DNA from: Bacteroidaceae bacterium
GTDB lineage: Bacteria; Bacteroidota; Bacteroidia; Bacteroidales; Bacteroidaceae
Reading direction: 5' to 3'
Length of the DNA stretch: 32,265 nucleotides
Assembly: GCA_024682035.1 (NCBI GenBank)
Contig: JAIKZS010000111.1
Span: 1 to 32,265 of the forward strand
Of the stretch, positions 24,221 through 32,265 are shown in pieces. A program made the translations under genes and the position numbers. Within the stretch, counting starts at the first letter, position 1, and every line of letters begins with the position of its first letter. Under the pieces are notes generated by a model. That model did not search any database, was not told the origin of the DNA, and was given only the letters and a program-made list of their open reading frames with translations.

Positions 24221-26065
24221 ATGAAGAAATTGTTTTCCATGTTGGGAGCCTTGATGCTCAGCTTCACCTCCCATGCCGCAAGCATTAGTAAGATTGACCC
24301 ACCCCACTGGTATGTTGGGCTTCAGCAAACCGAACTGCAACTGATGGTCTATGGCAACGACATTGGTTTCTCACAAGTATCCACCGACTACCCGGGTGTT
24401 GAAATTACCAACACAGTAACCTTAGAGAGCCGCAACTACCTATTGGTTTATCTGAACATCAAAGATGCCAAACCTGGCAAAATGCAGCTCACTTTTACCA
24501 AAGACAAGCAGCAGCTCAAACAGGAATACGAACTGAAAGCACGCAGCAAGAAAGGTGAAGAACATGTAGGTTTCGATAGCAGCGATGTGCTCTATCTGCT
24601 CATGCCCGACCGCTTTGCCAATGGCGACGAAAGCATTGACAATATTAAGGGCCTGTCGGACTATAAAGTAGATCGTACCAACCCCAGCGGTCGCCATGGT
24701 GGCGACATGAAAGGCATAGAGCAACACCTTGACTATTTCACCGAACTGGGCGTGACGGCCCTTTGGTTCACCCCCGTATTGGAAAACAACATGCGAGGTG
24801 GCTCCTATCACGGCTACGCCACCACCGACTACTACCGGGTAGATCCCCGCTTCGGCACCAACGAAGCCTATCGCCAGCTCATCGCCAATGCCCATAAAAA
24901 AGGACTGAAAGTAGTAATGGACATGATTTTCAACCATTGTGGCAGCGAGCATATTTGGATAAAAGATATGCCGTCACGCGACTGGTTCAATCATTCTGAT
25001 TATAAGGAGAACTTTGTACAAACCAACTACCGCCTTACGCCTGTAGTTGACCCCTATGCTTCCAAGCACGACTTCGACCGCATGGCCAACGGCTGGTTTG
25101 TGCGTACAATGCCCGACCTGAACCAAAACAACCCGCATGTCATGACCTACCTTACGCAAACTAGCATTTGGTGGGTAGAATATGCCGATATCGATGGCAT
25201 CCGCATGGACACCTACCCTTATGCCGACTATCAGGCCATGAGTCACTGGATGTATATTATAAATAAAGAGTATCCCCACTTCAACGTGGTGGGCGAGTCA
25301 TGGGTCACCGAACCCGCCTTCACGGCTTGGTTCCAGAAAGGCTCCAAGTTGTCTCAGCCACAGAACAGCAACCTTACCACCGTTATGGATTTCAGTTTCT
25401 TCGAGAAGGTGAATATAGCCAAGAAAGAACAAAGCGATGGTCAGGGACGGGGCCTCGACCGCATCTACAATAATTTTGTTTATGACTTCCTCTACCCCAA
25501 TCCACTGTCGGTGCTGACCTTCATCGAAAACCACGATACCGACCGCTTCCTGGAAGAAGGACAAGACCTGGCTTCGCTCAAGCAAGCCGTTACCCTGTTG
25601 CTCACTGTCCCCCGCATTCCACAGCTGTACTATGGCACCGAGGTGCTGCTCAATGGTGTAAAAACCATCACCGACGGCTATGTACGTAAAGACTTCCCGG
25701 GTGGTTGGAAGGGCGATAAGCAGAATGCCTTTACCGCTGCAGGACGCACCGCAGCACAAAACGAGTGCTTCGACTTTTACAAGACCTTGCTGCACTGGCG
25801 CCAAGGGAACAAAGTCATCAGCCAAGGCAGCATGACACACTTCCTGGTAGAAAACAGCGTTTATGCCTATGCCCGTCAGTACAACGGCAAAACCGTGTTT
25901 GTTCTGCTCAATGGCAGCGACAAGGAAACCACAGCCAACCTCAGCATCTATGCTGAAATCCTGCAAGGCTTTACCGCTGGCAAAGATGTACTCACTGGTA
26001 AAACCATACCATTGGACAAGTCATTAAAAATGCAGCCACGCGAAACTTTGTTACTTGAATTATAA
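24221..26065 (+). CDS. Secreted GH13 alpha-amylase family enzyme (neopullulanase / cyclomaltodextrinase-like)
   Basis: A 614-residue glycoside hydrolase acting on alpha-glucans. A signal peptide spans about 1-20 (ending SHAAS). An N-terminal beta domain (about 21-105) of the cyclomaltodextrinase type precedes a GH13 barrel (about 118-520) and a small C-terminal beta domain. Catalytic regions are all present: region I DMIFNH (234-239), nucleophile D330 in GIRMD, acid/base E359 in VVGES, and transition-state stabiliser D439 in ENHDTDR. This layout resembles the periplasmic SusA neopullulanase of Bacteroides, but no susC/susD pair is in the window, so it stands alone between its own promoter and terminator. 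Confidence 0.9.
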   Translation: MKKLFSMLGALMLSFTSHAASISKIDPPHWYVGLQQTELQLMVYGNDIGFSQVSTDYPGVEITNTVTLESRNYLLVYLNIKDAKPGKMQLTFTKDKQQLKQEYELKARSKKGEEHVGFDSSDVLYLLMPDRFANGDESIDNIKGLSDYKVDRTNPSGRHGGDMKGIEQHLDYFTELGVTALWFTPVLENNMRGGSYHGYATTDYYRVDPRFGTNEAYRQLIANAHKKGLKVVMDMIFNHCGSEHIWIKDMPSRDWFNHSDYKENFVQTNYRLTPVVDPYASKHDFDRMANGWFVRTMPDLNQNNPHVMTYLTQTSIWWVEYADIDGIRMDTYPYADYQAMSHWMYIINKEYPHFNVVGESWVTEPAFTAWFQKGSKLSQPQNSNLTTVMDFSFFEKVNIAKKEQSDGQGRGLDRIYNNFVYDFLYPNPLSVLTFIENHDTDRFLEEGQDLASLKQAVTLLLTVPRIPQLYYGTEVLLNGVKTITDGYVRKDFPGGWKGDKQNAFTAAGRTAAQNECFDFYKTLLHWRQGNKVISQGSMTHFLVENSVYAYARQYNGKTVFVLLNGSDKETTANLSIYAEILQGFTAGKDVLTGKTIPLDKSLKMQPRETLLLEL

Positions 26066-26085
26066 TATAACAACTCGTCTATTCA

Positions 26086-26122
26086 AAAGAAGCTTCTCTC
26101 ATTTATAGAGAGAAGCTTCTTT
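26086..26122 (+). terminator. Terminator of the amylase gene
   Basis: AAAGAAGCTTCTCTC (26086-26100) and GAGAGAAGCTTCTTT (26108-26122) form a perfect 15-bp stem with a 7-nt loop, 20 nt after the stop. The downstream T tract is short and mixed (TTTCGTTATGTT), but the stem is strong. Confidence 0.75.
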
Positions 26123-26252
26123 CGTTATGTTCCATTTTCTACTCAAAGGGGAAATTTAAACCAATATATAGTCAAAAAAGGACTATGATTATTCAAAAAA
26201 AGTTACGATTTTTGCACCCAGTATATTAGCTAATAAAAATTAAATAAATAAG

Positions 26253-27278
26253 ATGAAATCAACGATGTTTATGGGACTGCTTGCCACCGCATTGGTCATG
26301 GGCAGTTGTGCAGGAAACAAAGACGTAAAGGAAAAAGCTCCTATGCGTGTAACGACAGAAGTAGTAAAATCGACCAGTCATGGTGCTGGTAAGACGTATG
26401 TGGGCATTGTGGAAGAGCGTGAAGGCACAGCCGTCAGCTTCACCACCATGGGCGTTGTACGCCGCATGCTGGTCAGCGAAGGCCAAGCCGTCAGTCGCGG
26501 ACAGCTCATTGCCGACATGGACGATACCACCGCCCGCAATATGCTGGCAGTAGCCGAGTCAGGCATGACACAAGCCAACGATGCTTTGCAGCGCTACGGC
26601 ATGCTGCACGAAAATGGCTCCCTGCCCGAAGTAAAATGGGTAGAAATACAAACCAAAGTACAACAGGCTGAATCACAACTCGCCATTGCCAAGAAGAACC
26701 TGGCCGACTGCCAGCTCATTGCGCCTGTCAGTGGCATCATTGGCAAGAAAAATGTCAATGCTGGCGAAACAGCCATGCCCTCTGTAGCCGTGGTAACCAT
26801 CCTCGACATCAGCTCAGTCAAAGTAAAAATATCGGTACCCGAGGCCGAAATCAAGCAAATTAACAGCAACACCAGTTCCCTCATCGATGTAGAAGCCGCT
26901 GGCAAGCAAGTAAAAGGCGGGGTTATTGAAAAAGGCATACAAGCCGATGCCCTGACCCACACCTATGCAGTGCGCATCAATGCTGAAAACCCCGACCGCA
27001 AGCTGTTGCCTGGCATGGTGGCCAATGTAACCCTTGACTACAGCACCGACCAAGCGGCAGCCGTGCCTACCCTGCCCGTTACAAGTGTGCAGAAAAGAGC
27101 CGACGGCACGCTGTTCGTTTGGGTAATTGATGCCGACAACACCGCCCACCGCCAGCCAGTTAGCGTCGCACAAACCATGGGCACCCGCATTGCCGTAACC
27201 AGTGGCATTACAGATGGCCAGCGCGTTGTAACCGAAGGATATCAGAAACTAAGTGAAGGAACCAAAGTAGCCTATTAA
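26253..27278 (+). CDS. RND efflux periplasmic adaptor (membrane fusion protein), lipoprotein
   Basis: Links the inner-membrane RND pump to the outer-membrane TolC channel. The 341-residue product has a lipoprotein signal (MGSC, Cys19), a biotinyl-lipoyl half motif (VRRMLVSEGQAVSRGQLIAD near 69-88), a helical hairpin (about 95-150), the second lipoyl half (LIAPVSGIIGKKNVNAGE near 152-169), and beta-barrel and membrane-proximal domains to the end. It is 2 nt ahead of the permease gene. Upstream (26207-26214) GATTTTTG resembles a -7 box, but only weakly. Confidence 0.93.
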   Translation: MKSTMFMGLLATALVMGSCAGNKDVKEKAPMRVTTEVVKSTSHGAGKTYVGIVEEREGTAVSFTTMGVVRRMLVSEGQAVSRGQLIADMDDTTARNMLAVAESGMTQANDALQRYGMLHENGSLPEVKWVEIQTKVQQAESQLAIAKKNLADCQLIAPVSGIIGKKNVNAGETAMPSVAVVTILDISSVKVKISVPEAEIKQINSNTSSLIDVEAAGKQVKGGVIEKGIQADALTHTYAVRINAENPDRKLLPGMVANVTLDYSTDQAAAVPTLPVTSVQKRADGTLFVWVIDADNTAHRQPVSVAQTMGTRIAVTSGITDGQRVVTEGYQKLSEGTKVAY

Positions 27279-27280
27279 TT

Positions 27281-30200
27281 ATGGAAGACAAAAAAATCAA
27301 TTGGTTCAAATGGCCGTTGGAGCACTATTCTATTTCGTTGCTCCTCGTAATCATATTCTTTTTCATGGGCATCTATGGCATGTATGTCATGCCCAAAGAC
27401 GAGTTCCCCGCCTTTACCATACGCCAAGGCGTAGTCATCGGCGTTTATCCTGGTGCCACTGCTGAAGAAGTAGAAGAGCAGCTCACCAAACCATTAGAGC
27501 GTTACCTGTTCACCTACCAGGAAGTCAACCGCACCAAAACCACCTCTACCTCACAAAACGGCATGTGTATTATAATGGTGCGACTCAACGACGATGTCAA
27601 CAATAAAGACGAAGTATGGAGCAAGGTAAAACACGGTGTCAACAATTTAAAAGCCAGCTTGCCATCAGGGGTACTGACCGTCATGGTAAACGACGATTTT
27701 GGCAACACCAGCGCCCTGCTCATCGCCATGGAGAGTGCCCAGCGCAGCTATCGTGAACTGCACGAATATACCGACCAGCTGAGCGATCGCCTGCGCCGCA
27801 TCGAATCGGTGGCCAATGTAAACACCTATGGTGACAAGAAAGAGCAAATCAGCTTATACATCGACCGCCAGCGTCTGCAGGCCTACGGCATAGGTCAGCA
27901 AACCCTCCTGTCACAGTTGCAAGCCCAAGGCCTCACCACCATGAGTGGCAGCATTGTGAGCAGCACCCAGCAAACACCCATCCATGTTGACCCCATAGAA
28001 AACAACGAAGAAGAAATAGCCAATACCATCATCTTCAATGATGCCTCTACGGGCAAGGTGGTGCGTGTGCGCGACGTAGCCCGGGTAGTACGCGAATACG
28101 ACCTCTCTGAAAGCTACATCGAGCAAAACGGACACCCCTGTGTGCTCATCTCCATGGAAATGGTGCCGGGCAACAACATTGTAATGTATGGCAATGATGT
28201 AGATAAGGTGCTCGATGAGTTCCGCCAAGACGTGCTGCCTGACGATGTTACCATCACGCGCATCGCCGACCAGCCCAAAGTAGTGAGCGACAGTGTCAGC
28301 TCCTTCCTGCGCGACCTCCTTATCTCCATGCTAGTCATTGTGGTAGTCATGCTGCTGCTGTTCCCAATCCGTTCAGCCATTGTGGCCGCCATCACCGTGC
28401 CCGTCAGCACCTTCATCTCCGTGTCGGTCATGTATATGTTCGGCATCGAGCTCAACATGGTCACGTTGGCCGCCCTCATCGTCGTATTAGGAATGGTGGT
28501 CGATAACTCCATCGTGGTCATCGACGGCTATCTCGAATACATCGGCAAAGGCATCGAGCCCAAGAAGGCTGCCATCGACTCGGCTAAACAATACTTCATG
28601 CCCATGTTGCTGGCCACTCTCTGCATCTGCATCATCTTCTACCCGTTGCTCTACACCATGAAGGGAGCCTTCAACGATGCCATGCAAGATTTTCCTTTAA
28701 CCATCACCATTAACCTCATGGTGTCGCTCTTGTTGGCCGTACTGGTCATTCCATTCCTGGAAGTACTCATCATCAAGCCAGAGAAGGTGCTCAACAAGAA
28801 AAAGGATAAACGTTCGCTCACCGATATCGTGCAGCAAACCTACGACAAGATATTGGCCATCACATTCCGTCATCCGTGGGCTACCATAGCAGGCGGCATC
28901 GGCGTGGTAATTCTCTCCAGCATCATTGTGCCATCCCTGAAAATCCGTATGTTCCCTTACGCTGACCGCGAACAGTTTGCCGTCGAGGTATTCCTGCCCG
29001 ACAGCAAGAGTCTGGACGATACACGTTTGATAGCCGACTCGCTGCGGCAAGTTTTGCAAGCCGACAAAGATGTTACCAACATCACCAGTTTCATAGGTTG
29101 CGCCTCTCCCCGTTTCCAGGTTACCTATGCCCCCCAAATGGCAGGACGCAACTATGCACAGTTCATCGTCAACACCACCTCACAGGAAGCCACCTTGCAG
29201 CTACTGGCCAAATACCAGTCAGAGTGGAGCGAAGCATATCCCAATGCCTATATCCGCTTCAAACGACTGGACTACCTGGAGGTGCCCGAACTTGAATACC
29301 GTTTCTATGGTGACGATATCGATGCCCTGCACGAAGCCAGCGAACAACTCATGGCCCGCATGCGAGAGATGCCCGAGGTAGAATGGGTACACAGCGATTT
29401 CTTCAATCCCTACCCCATCATCAATGTCAAAATTGACCCCGTAGTCTCCTCACAGTTAGGCATCAACCGTGCCACCACCTCACTCGGTCTTGCCACGGTC
29501 ACCAACGACATGCAAGTAGGCGAAATCTGGGAAGGCGACTACAATCTGCCCATAGTCATGAAAAACAGCAATGACATTACCTATTCCGACATCGAGAACC
29601 TGGGCATCACCTCACCCATCAGCATGATTTCCTCTGCCCTCCAAGGCATCAGTGGCGACAATGCAGCCACCAACGGCAGCGTGCCCCTGCGTCAGTTTGC
29701 CAAGGTAGCCCCTGCCTGGAAAGAAAGTCGCATCATGCACCGCAGCGGCGAGCGCTGTCTCACCGTAACCGGACAATTTGCCCAAGGTGTCTATGCCGCC
29801 CCCATTGAGAGCCGCATTGCCGACATCATGGAAAACGAACTCGATTTGCCCGATGGCGTACGAGCCGAAGTAGGTGGCGAGATAGAATACGATGCCGAGG
29901 CCATCCCCCAAATCTTTGGTGGTGTAGCCATCTCCATGGTCATCATATTCTTCTTCCTGCTGTTCAACTTCAAGAAATACGGCATCACCACCGTGTGCAT
30001 AGCCGCCTTAGGTCTCATGTTGCCGGGCACCCTGATAGGACTGGGTTTGATGGGTCGTACCCTGGGCCTCACCTCCGTCATGGGCGTCATCACCCTCATG
30101 GGTATGATCATGCGTAATGAAATCTTGATTTTCGAGCATGCCAACGACCTGGTGAAGAAGTTTGTCAATGCCCACCCCCGTCCTGCCGTTGTAACACCCG

Positions 30201-30451
30201 ATATGAAACGTGCGTACTACAAGCAGTACAACCAGGCAGTAAAACAAGCCGCCATGGATGCAGGCAGTCGCCGCATGGTGCCCATCTTCCTCACCACCGC
30301 CACCACAGCCGTAGGTGTAGTACCCATGATCCTTGCCCAGACCTCGTTCTGGATGCCCGTGGGAGTCACCATCTTTGCCGGCGGTATTGGCTCCCTCATC
30401 ATGGTAGTCACTGTTTTGCCTGTAGTATATTGGAAAGTTTCAACAAAATGA
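27281..30451 (+). CDS. RND family efflux permease
   Basis: An inner-membrane proton-driven exporter of 1056 residues, full length for AcrB-type pumps, with the standard 1+5 and 1+5 transmembrane layout separated by two large periplasmic loops. The fourth helix reads GMVVDNSIVVID, with the proton-relay aspartate at D408 followed by Asn, where AcrB has two adjacent Asp. A second conserved helix near 960 has GVITLMGMIMRNEILI. Substrates cannot be told from sequence: the family includes drug, bile-salt and metal exporters, and the single Asp is found in several Bacteroidetes branches. It is translated just 2 nt after the adaptor gene. Confidence 0.93.
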   Translation: MEDKKINWFKWPLEHYSISLLLVIIFFFMGIYGMYVMPKDEFPAFTIRQGVVIGVYPGATAEEVEEQLTKPLERYLFTYQEVNRTKTTSTSQNGMCIIMVRLNDDVNNKDEVWSKVKHGVNNLKASLPSGVLTVMVNDDFGNTSALLIAMESAQRSYRELHEYTDQLSDRLRRIESVANVNTYGDKKEQISLYIDRQRLQAYGIGQQTLLSQLQAQGLTTMSGSIVSSTQQTPIHVDPIENNEEEIANTIIFNDASTGKVVRVRDVARVVREYDLSESYIEQNGHPCVLISMEMVPGNNIVMYGNDVDKVLDEFRQDVLPDDVTITRIADQPKVVSDSVSSFLRDLLISMLVIVVVMLLLFPIRSAIVAAITVPVSTFISVSVMYMFGIELNMVTLAALIVVLGMVVDNSIVVIDGYLEYIGKGIEPKKAAIDSAKQYFMPMLLATLCICIIFYPLLYTMKGAFNDAMQDFPLTITINLMVSLLLAVLVIPFLEVLIIKPEKVLNKKKDKRSLTDIVQQTYDKILAITFRHPWATIAGGIGVVILSSIIVPSLKIRMFPYADREQFAVEVFLPDSKSLDDTRLIADSLRQVLQADKDVTNITSFIGCASPRFQVTYAPQMAGRNYAQFIVNTTSQEATLQLLAKYQSEWSEAYPNAYIRFKRLDYLEVPELEYRFYGDDIDALHEASEQLMARMREMPEVEWVHSDFFNPYPIINVKIDPVVSSQLGINRATTSLGLATVTNDMQVGEIWEGDYNLPIVMKNSNDITYSDIENLGITSPISMISSALQGISGDNAATNGSVPLRQFAKVAPAWKESRIMHRSGERCLTVTGQFAQGVYAAPIESRIADIMENELDLPDGVRAEVGGEIEYDAEAIPQIFGGVAISMVIIFFFLLFNFKKYGITTVCIAALGLMLPGTLIGLGLMGRTLGLTSVMGVITLMGMIMRNEILIFEHANDLVKKFVNAHPRPAVVTPDMKRAYYKQYNQAVKQAAMDAGSRRMVPIFLTTATTAVGVVPMILAQTSFWMPVGVTIFAGGIGSLIMVVTVLPVVYWKVSTK

Positions 30452-30467
30452 AAATAAAGAATTGAAC

Positions 30468-31832
30468 ATGAAAAGATATTTATATATAATAGGTATAACC
30501 CTCACCCTGTTCATGGTTCAAGGCCAATGGTCAATCGTCAATGGGCAATCATACACCCTTGAGCAGATACTCGACTCAGCCCGCCATAACAACATCACCC
30601 TCCGCAACGCCCAGCGCAGCGTCGAGGCAGCCAAAGAACAACGCAAGGAAGCCTTCACCAAGTACTTCCCCACCGTCAGCAGTTCAGGCTTCTGGTTCAA
30701 TGCCAACAAGGGCATGGCCAAGATGGACATCAACCTCTCCGAATACATCACCCCCGAGATGGCAGCCAGCATCGCCCAGTCAGGCATCCTGCCCGCCGAA
30801 GCCTTGGCATCCTTAGGACAGCCCATGAGTATGGAGATGATGAAGAAAGGCGTCATGGGCAACATCATGGCCATGCAGCCCGTCTTTGCCGGCGGACAGA
30901 TTGTCAATGGCAACAAGCTTGCCAAGGTAGGTGAAGAGGTCAGTCGCCTCCAGCTGCAACTGTCGGAAAACGAAGTCGAGAAGACCGCCGAGCAATACTA
31001 CTGGCAAATCGTCTCTTTGGAAGAAAAGCTCAAGACCATCGATGCCGTTGAAGCCATGCTGGCCGACATCAACAAAGACGTTACCGTGGCTGTAAAAGCA
31101 GGCGTAGCCATGCGCAACGACCTCCTGCAAGTAGAACTGCGCCAGAACGATGTAGAGAGCCAGCGCCTCACGCTCAACAACAACATCTCCATTCTGCGCA
31201 TGATCCTGGCCCAATACTGCGGTTTACAAACCACCGACTTCACCCTCAGCTACAACCCCGAGGTACAGTCGCCCATGCTCGAGAAGCAAGACCACCAGCT
31301 GGCCCTGCTCAACACCCCAGAGTACCAACTCTTAGGCAAGCAAGTAGAAGCCAGCAAGCTGCAGCATAAAATAGCCATTGGTCAAAACCTTCCAACCGTA
31401 GGCGTAGGCGGTGGCCTTGTCTATCATAACATGTTAGAGTCAGGCCGTTCCTTCGGCATGGTCATGGCCACCGTCAGCATCCCCATCTCCGACTGGTGGG
31501 GTGGCTCACACAATATCAAGCGCAAGAAAATTGAGCGTCAGAAAGCCATCGACCAGTTGGCCGACAATTCCGAGTTGTTGAAAATCAACATGCAGAGTGC
31601 CTGGAACAACCTGCAAGAAGCCTACCAGCAGCTCACCATTGCCCAACGCAGCATCGACCAAGCCACCGAGAACCTGCGTCTGAACCGCGACTACTACCAG
31701 GCAGGTACCATCACCATGAGCGACCTGCTCGAAGCCCAACTGCTCTACCAGCAGTCGCTCGACAAGCGCACCGATGCCTACACCAACTACCAAAACATGC
31801 TCTTGGCATACCGGCAGTCTGTGGGAGAATGA
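30468..31832 (+). CDS. TolC-family outer membrane efflux protein
   Basis: Outer-membrane channel of the tripartite pump. The 454-residue product begins at the ATG at 30468 (the frame opens with TTG at 30462). A signal peptide (about 1-17) is followed by YTLEQILDSARHNNITLRNA, the usual start of the mature OEP domain, and two internal OEP repeats rich in Ala, Gln and Glu coiled-coil helices, ending with ITMSDLLEAQLLYQQSLDKR near 415-434. The N-terminal region contains six consecutive heptanucleotide repeats (30510-30551). It is 16 nt after the permease gene and the last gene of the operon. Confidence 0.92.
   Translation: MKRYLYIIGITLTLFMVQGQWSIVNGQSYTLEQILDSARHNNITLRNAQRSVEAAKEQRKEAFTKYFPTVSSSGFWFNANKGMAKMDINLSEYITPEMAASIAQSGILPAEALASLGQPMSMEMMKKGVMGNIMAMQPVFAGGQIVNGNKLAKVGEEVSRLQLQLSENEVEKTAEQYYWQIVSLEEKLKTIDAVEAMLADINKDVTVAVKAGVAMRNDLLQVELRQNDVESQRLTLNNNISILRMILAQYCGLQTTDFTLSYNPEVQSPMLEKQDHQLALLNTPEYQLLGKQVEASKLQHKIAIGQNLPTVGVGGGLVYHNMLESGRSFGMVMATVSIPISDWWGGSHNIKRKKIERQKAIDQLADNSELLKINMQSAWNNLQEAYQQLTIAQRSIDQATENLRLNRDYYQAGTITMSDLLEAQLLYQQSLDKRTDAYTNYQNMLLAYRQSVGE
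30510..30551 (+). repeat. Heptanucleotide tandem repeat in the tolC-like gene
   Basis: Six consecutive 7-mers: TTCATGG, TTCAAGG, CCAATGG, TCAATCG, TCAATGG, GCAATCA, consensus TCAATGG. They lie in the signal-peptide to mature-N-terminus region and give a 7-residue protein period (VQGQWSI then VNGQSY). The copies are degenerate. Confidence 0.65.
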
Positions 31833-31863
31833 TGAAAACCAAGCCTCCTTTTTTCTTTGTTTT

Positions 31864-31902
31864 ATAGTAATGCCTCTTGTCATTTGATGGAGGCATTACT
31901 AT
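31864..31902. terminator. Long hairpin after the efflux operon
   Basis: ATAGTAATGCCTC (31864-31876) and GAGGCATTACTAT (31890-31902) form a perfect 13-bp stem around a 13-nt loop, 31 nt after the tolC stop. No T run follows on either strand, although a T-rich stretch (31850-31863) precedes it. Probably the end of the operon, as a terminator or 3' stabiliser. Confidence 0.5.
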
Positions 31903-32060
31903 TACATGTTGCAATATCTCCTATGATTGAAAGGAAGTATTTCTATAGGGGTATAGCAAATATTGCGATGACCCATAGAAGATACTACATTCGCTATTGA
32001 GAAACTTATCTTTAACCCATAGATAGTTTTACTTCTAGCGACAGCGTACTATATAACAAG

Positions 32061-32101
32061 AAAAAAACAGGCAGCAAAGTCTTAAACTCACTGCCTGTTT
32101 T
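32061..32101 (-). terminator. Terminator of the Cys/Met-metabolism enzyme gene
   Basis: On the minus strand AAAACAGGCAG and CTGCCTGTTTT pair over 11 bp around a 16-nt loop, and seven T residues (32067-32061) close it. It lies 21 nt after the stop of the gene at 32123. Confidence 0.8.
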
Positions 32102-32122
32102 ATGATATCAACTCTTAATTTC

Positions 32123-32265
32123 TTAAATCTTCTCCATGGCCTGCTCAAGGTCGGCAATGATGTCACTGACATTCTCGATGCCCACAGAGAGGCGAATCAG
32201 GTCGGGAGCCACACCTGCCTCACGCAGCTGTTCGTCGCTGAGCTGGCGGTGGGTATGACTGGCTG
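32123..32265 (-). CDS. O-acetylhomoserine sulfhydrylase-type PLP enzyme, C-terminal fragment
   Basis: The last 46 residues of a gene entering from the right edge; the stop is TAA (32125-32123 on the complement). The tail reads [17 protein letters not shown], then [20 protein letters not shown] and ends LEQAMEKI. The RLSVGIE segment and the SHTHRQLS start are typical of the C terminus of Cys/Met-metabolism PLP enzymes, closest in wording to O-acetylhomoserine aminocarboxypropyltransferase (MetY); cystathionine gamma-synthase is the alternative. The PLP lysine lies outside the window. Confidence 0.8.
   Translation of the reverse strand, partial: ASHTHRQLSDEQLREAGVAPDLIRLSVGIENVSDIIADLEQAMEKI

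Overview
This window looks like chromosomal DNA from a Bacteroidales bacterium, most probably Prevotella or a close relative (Prevotellaceae). The grounds are: repeated Bacteroidetes sigma-ABfr promoters (TTG/TTTG about 20 nt ahead of TAnnTTTG, often TACCTTTGC); weak or absent Shine-Dalgarno sequences ahead of many genes; an S46 dipeptidyl-peptidase; the nusB-yajC-ybbR-coaE cluster; Bacteroidetes-specific families (PUR-alpha-like DUF3276, DUF5606); and a sodium-pumping methylmalonyl-CoA decarboxylase operon typical of propionate or succinate fermenters. There is no sign of phage, insertion sequences, CRISPR, rRNA or tRNA. I ran no searches; family names come from recognising motifs.

Layout. 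1-1471 (+): the end of a DPP7-type peptidase, then L-serine ammonia-lyase. 1501-6172 (-): a short histidine operon, hisG, then a hisD-hisC gene fusion, then bifunctional hisB. It is preceded by a complete attenuator: promoter, a 15-codon leader peptide with HHHHKH, an antiterminator strand, and a 10-bp terminator hairpin. 6244-8154 (+): a secreted beta-lactamase-fold serine hydrolase and a small secreted protein of unknown function. 8240-9352 (-): alanine dehydrogenase. 9353-10223: a gene-poor stretch holding a minus-strand promoter-to-terminator unit of about 150 nt (candidate small RNA or ald leader) and a plus-strand 45-codon gene with a structured leader and terminators. 10224-13626 (-): nusB, yajC, ybbR, coaE and a DUF5606 gene. 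13668-15580 (+): PUR-like protein, rplY, pth. 15634-19412 (-): CPA2 antiporter, Gfo/Idh oxidoreductase, S4 RNA-binding protein. 19455-24184 (+): methylmalonyl-CoA epimerase and the Na+-translocating decarboxylase (mmdA, a lamin-tail/OadG fusion, biotin carrier, mmdB). 24187-26122 (+): a GH13 secreted amylase. 26253-31832 (+): a tripartite RND efflux operon (adaptor, permease, TolC). 32061-32265 (-): the tail of a Cys/Met-metabolism PLP enzyme and its terminator.

How the genes work together. Amino-acid nitrogen metabolism is prominent (serine deamination, alanine dehydrogenase, histidine synthesis, sulfhydrylase), beside peptide scavenging (DPP7). The mmd operon carries out the last energy-conserving steps to propionate: the epimerase makes the correct methylmalonyl-CoA stereoisomer, the carboxyltransferase and biotin carrier remove CO2, and the membrane beta subunit exports Na+.

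The most rewarding observations are the his attenuator with its histidine leader peptide, the HisD-HisC fusion, the two unannotated transcription units at 9455-9642 and 9728-10093, the lamin-tail/OadG fusion, and a heptanucleotide tandem repeat in the start of the tolC-like gene.
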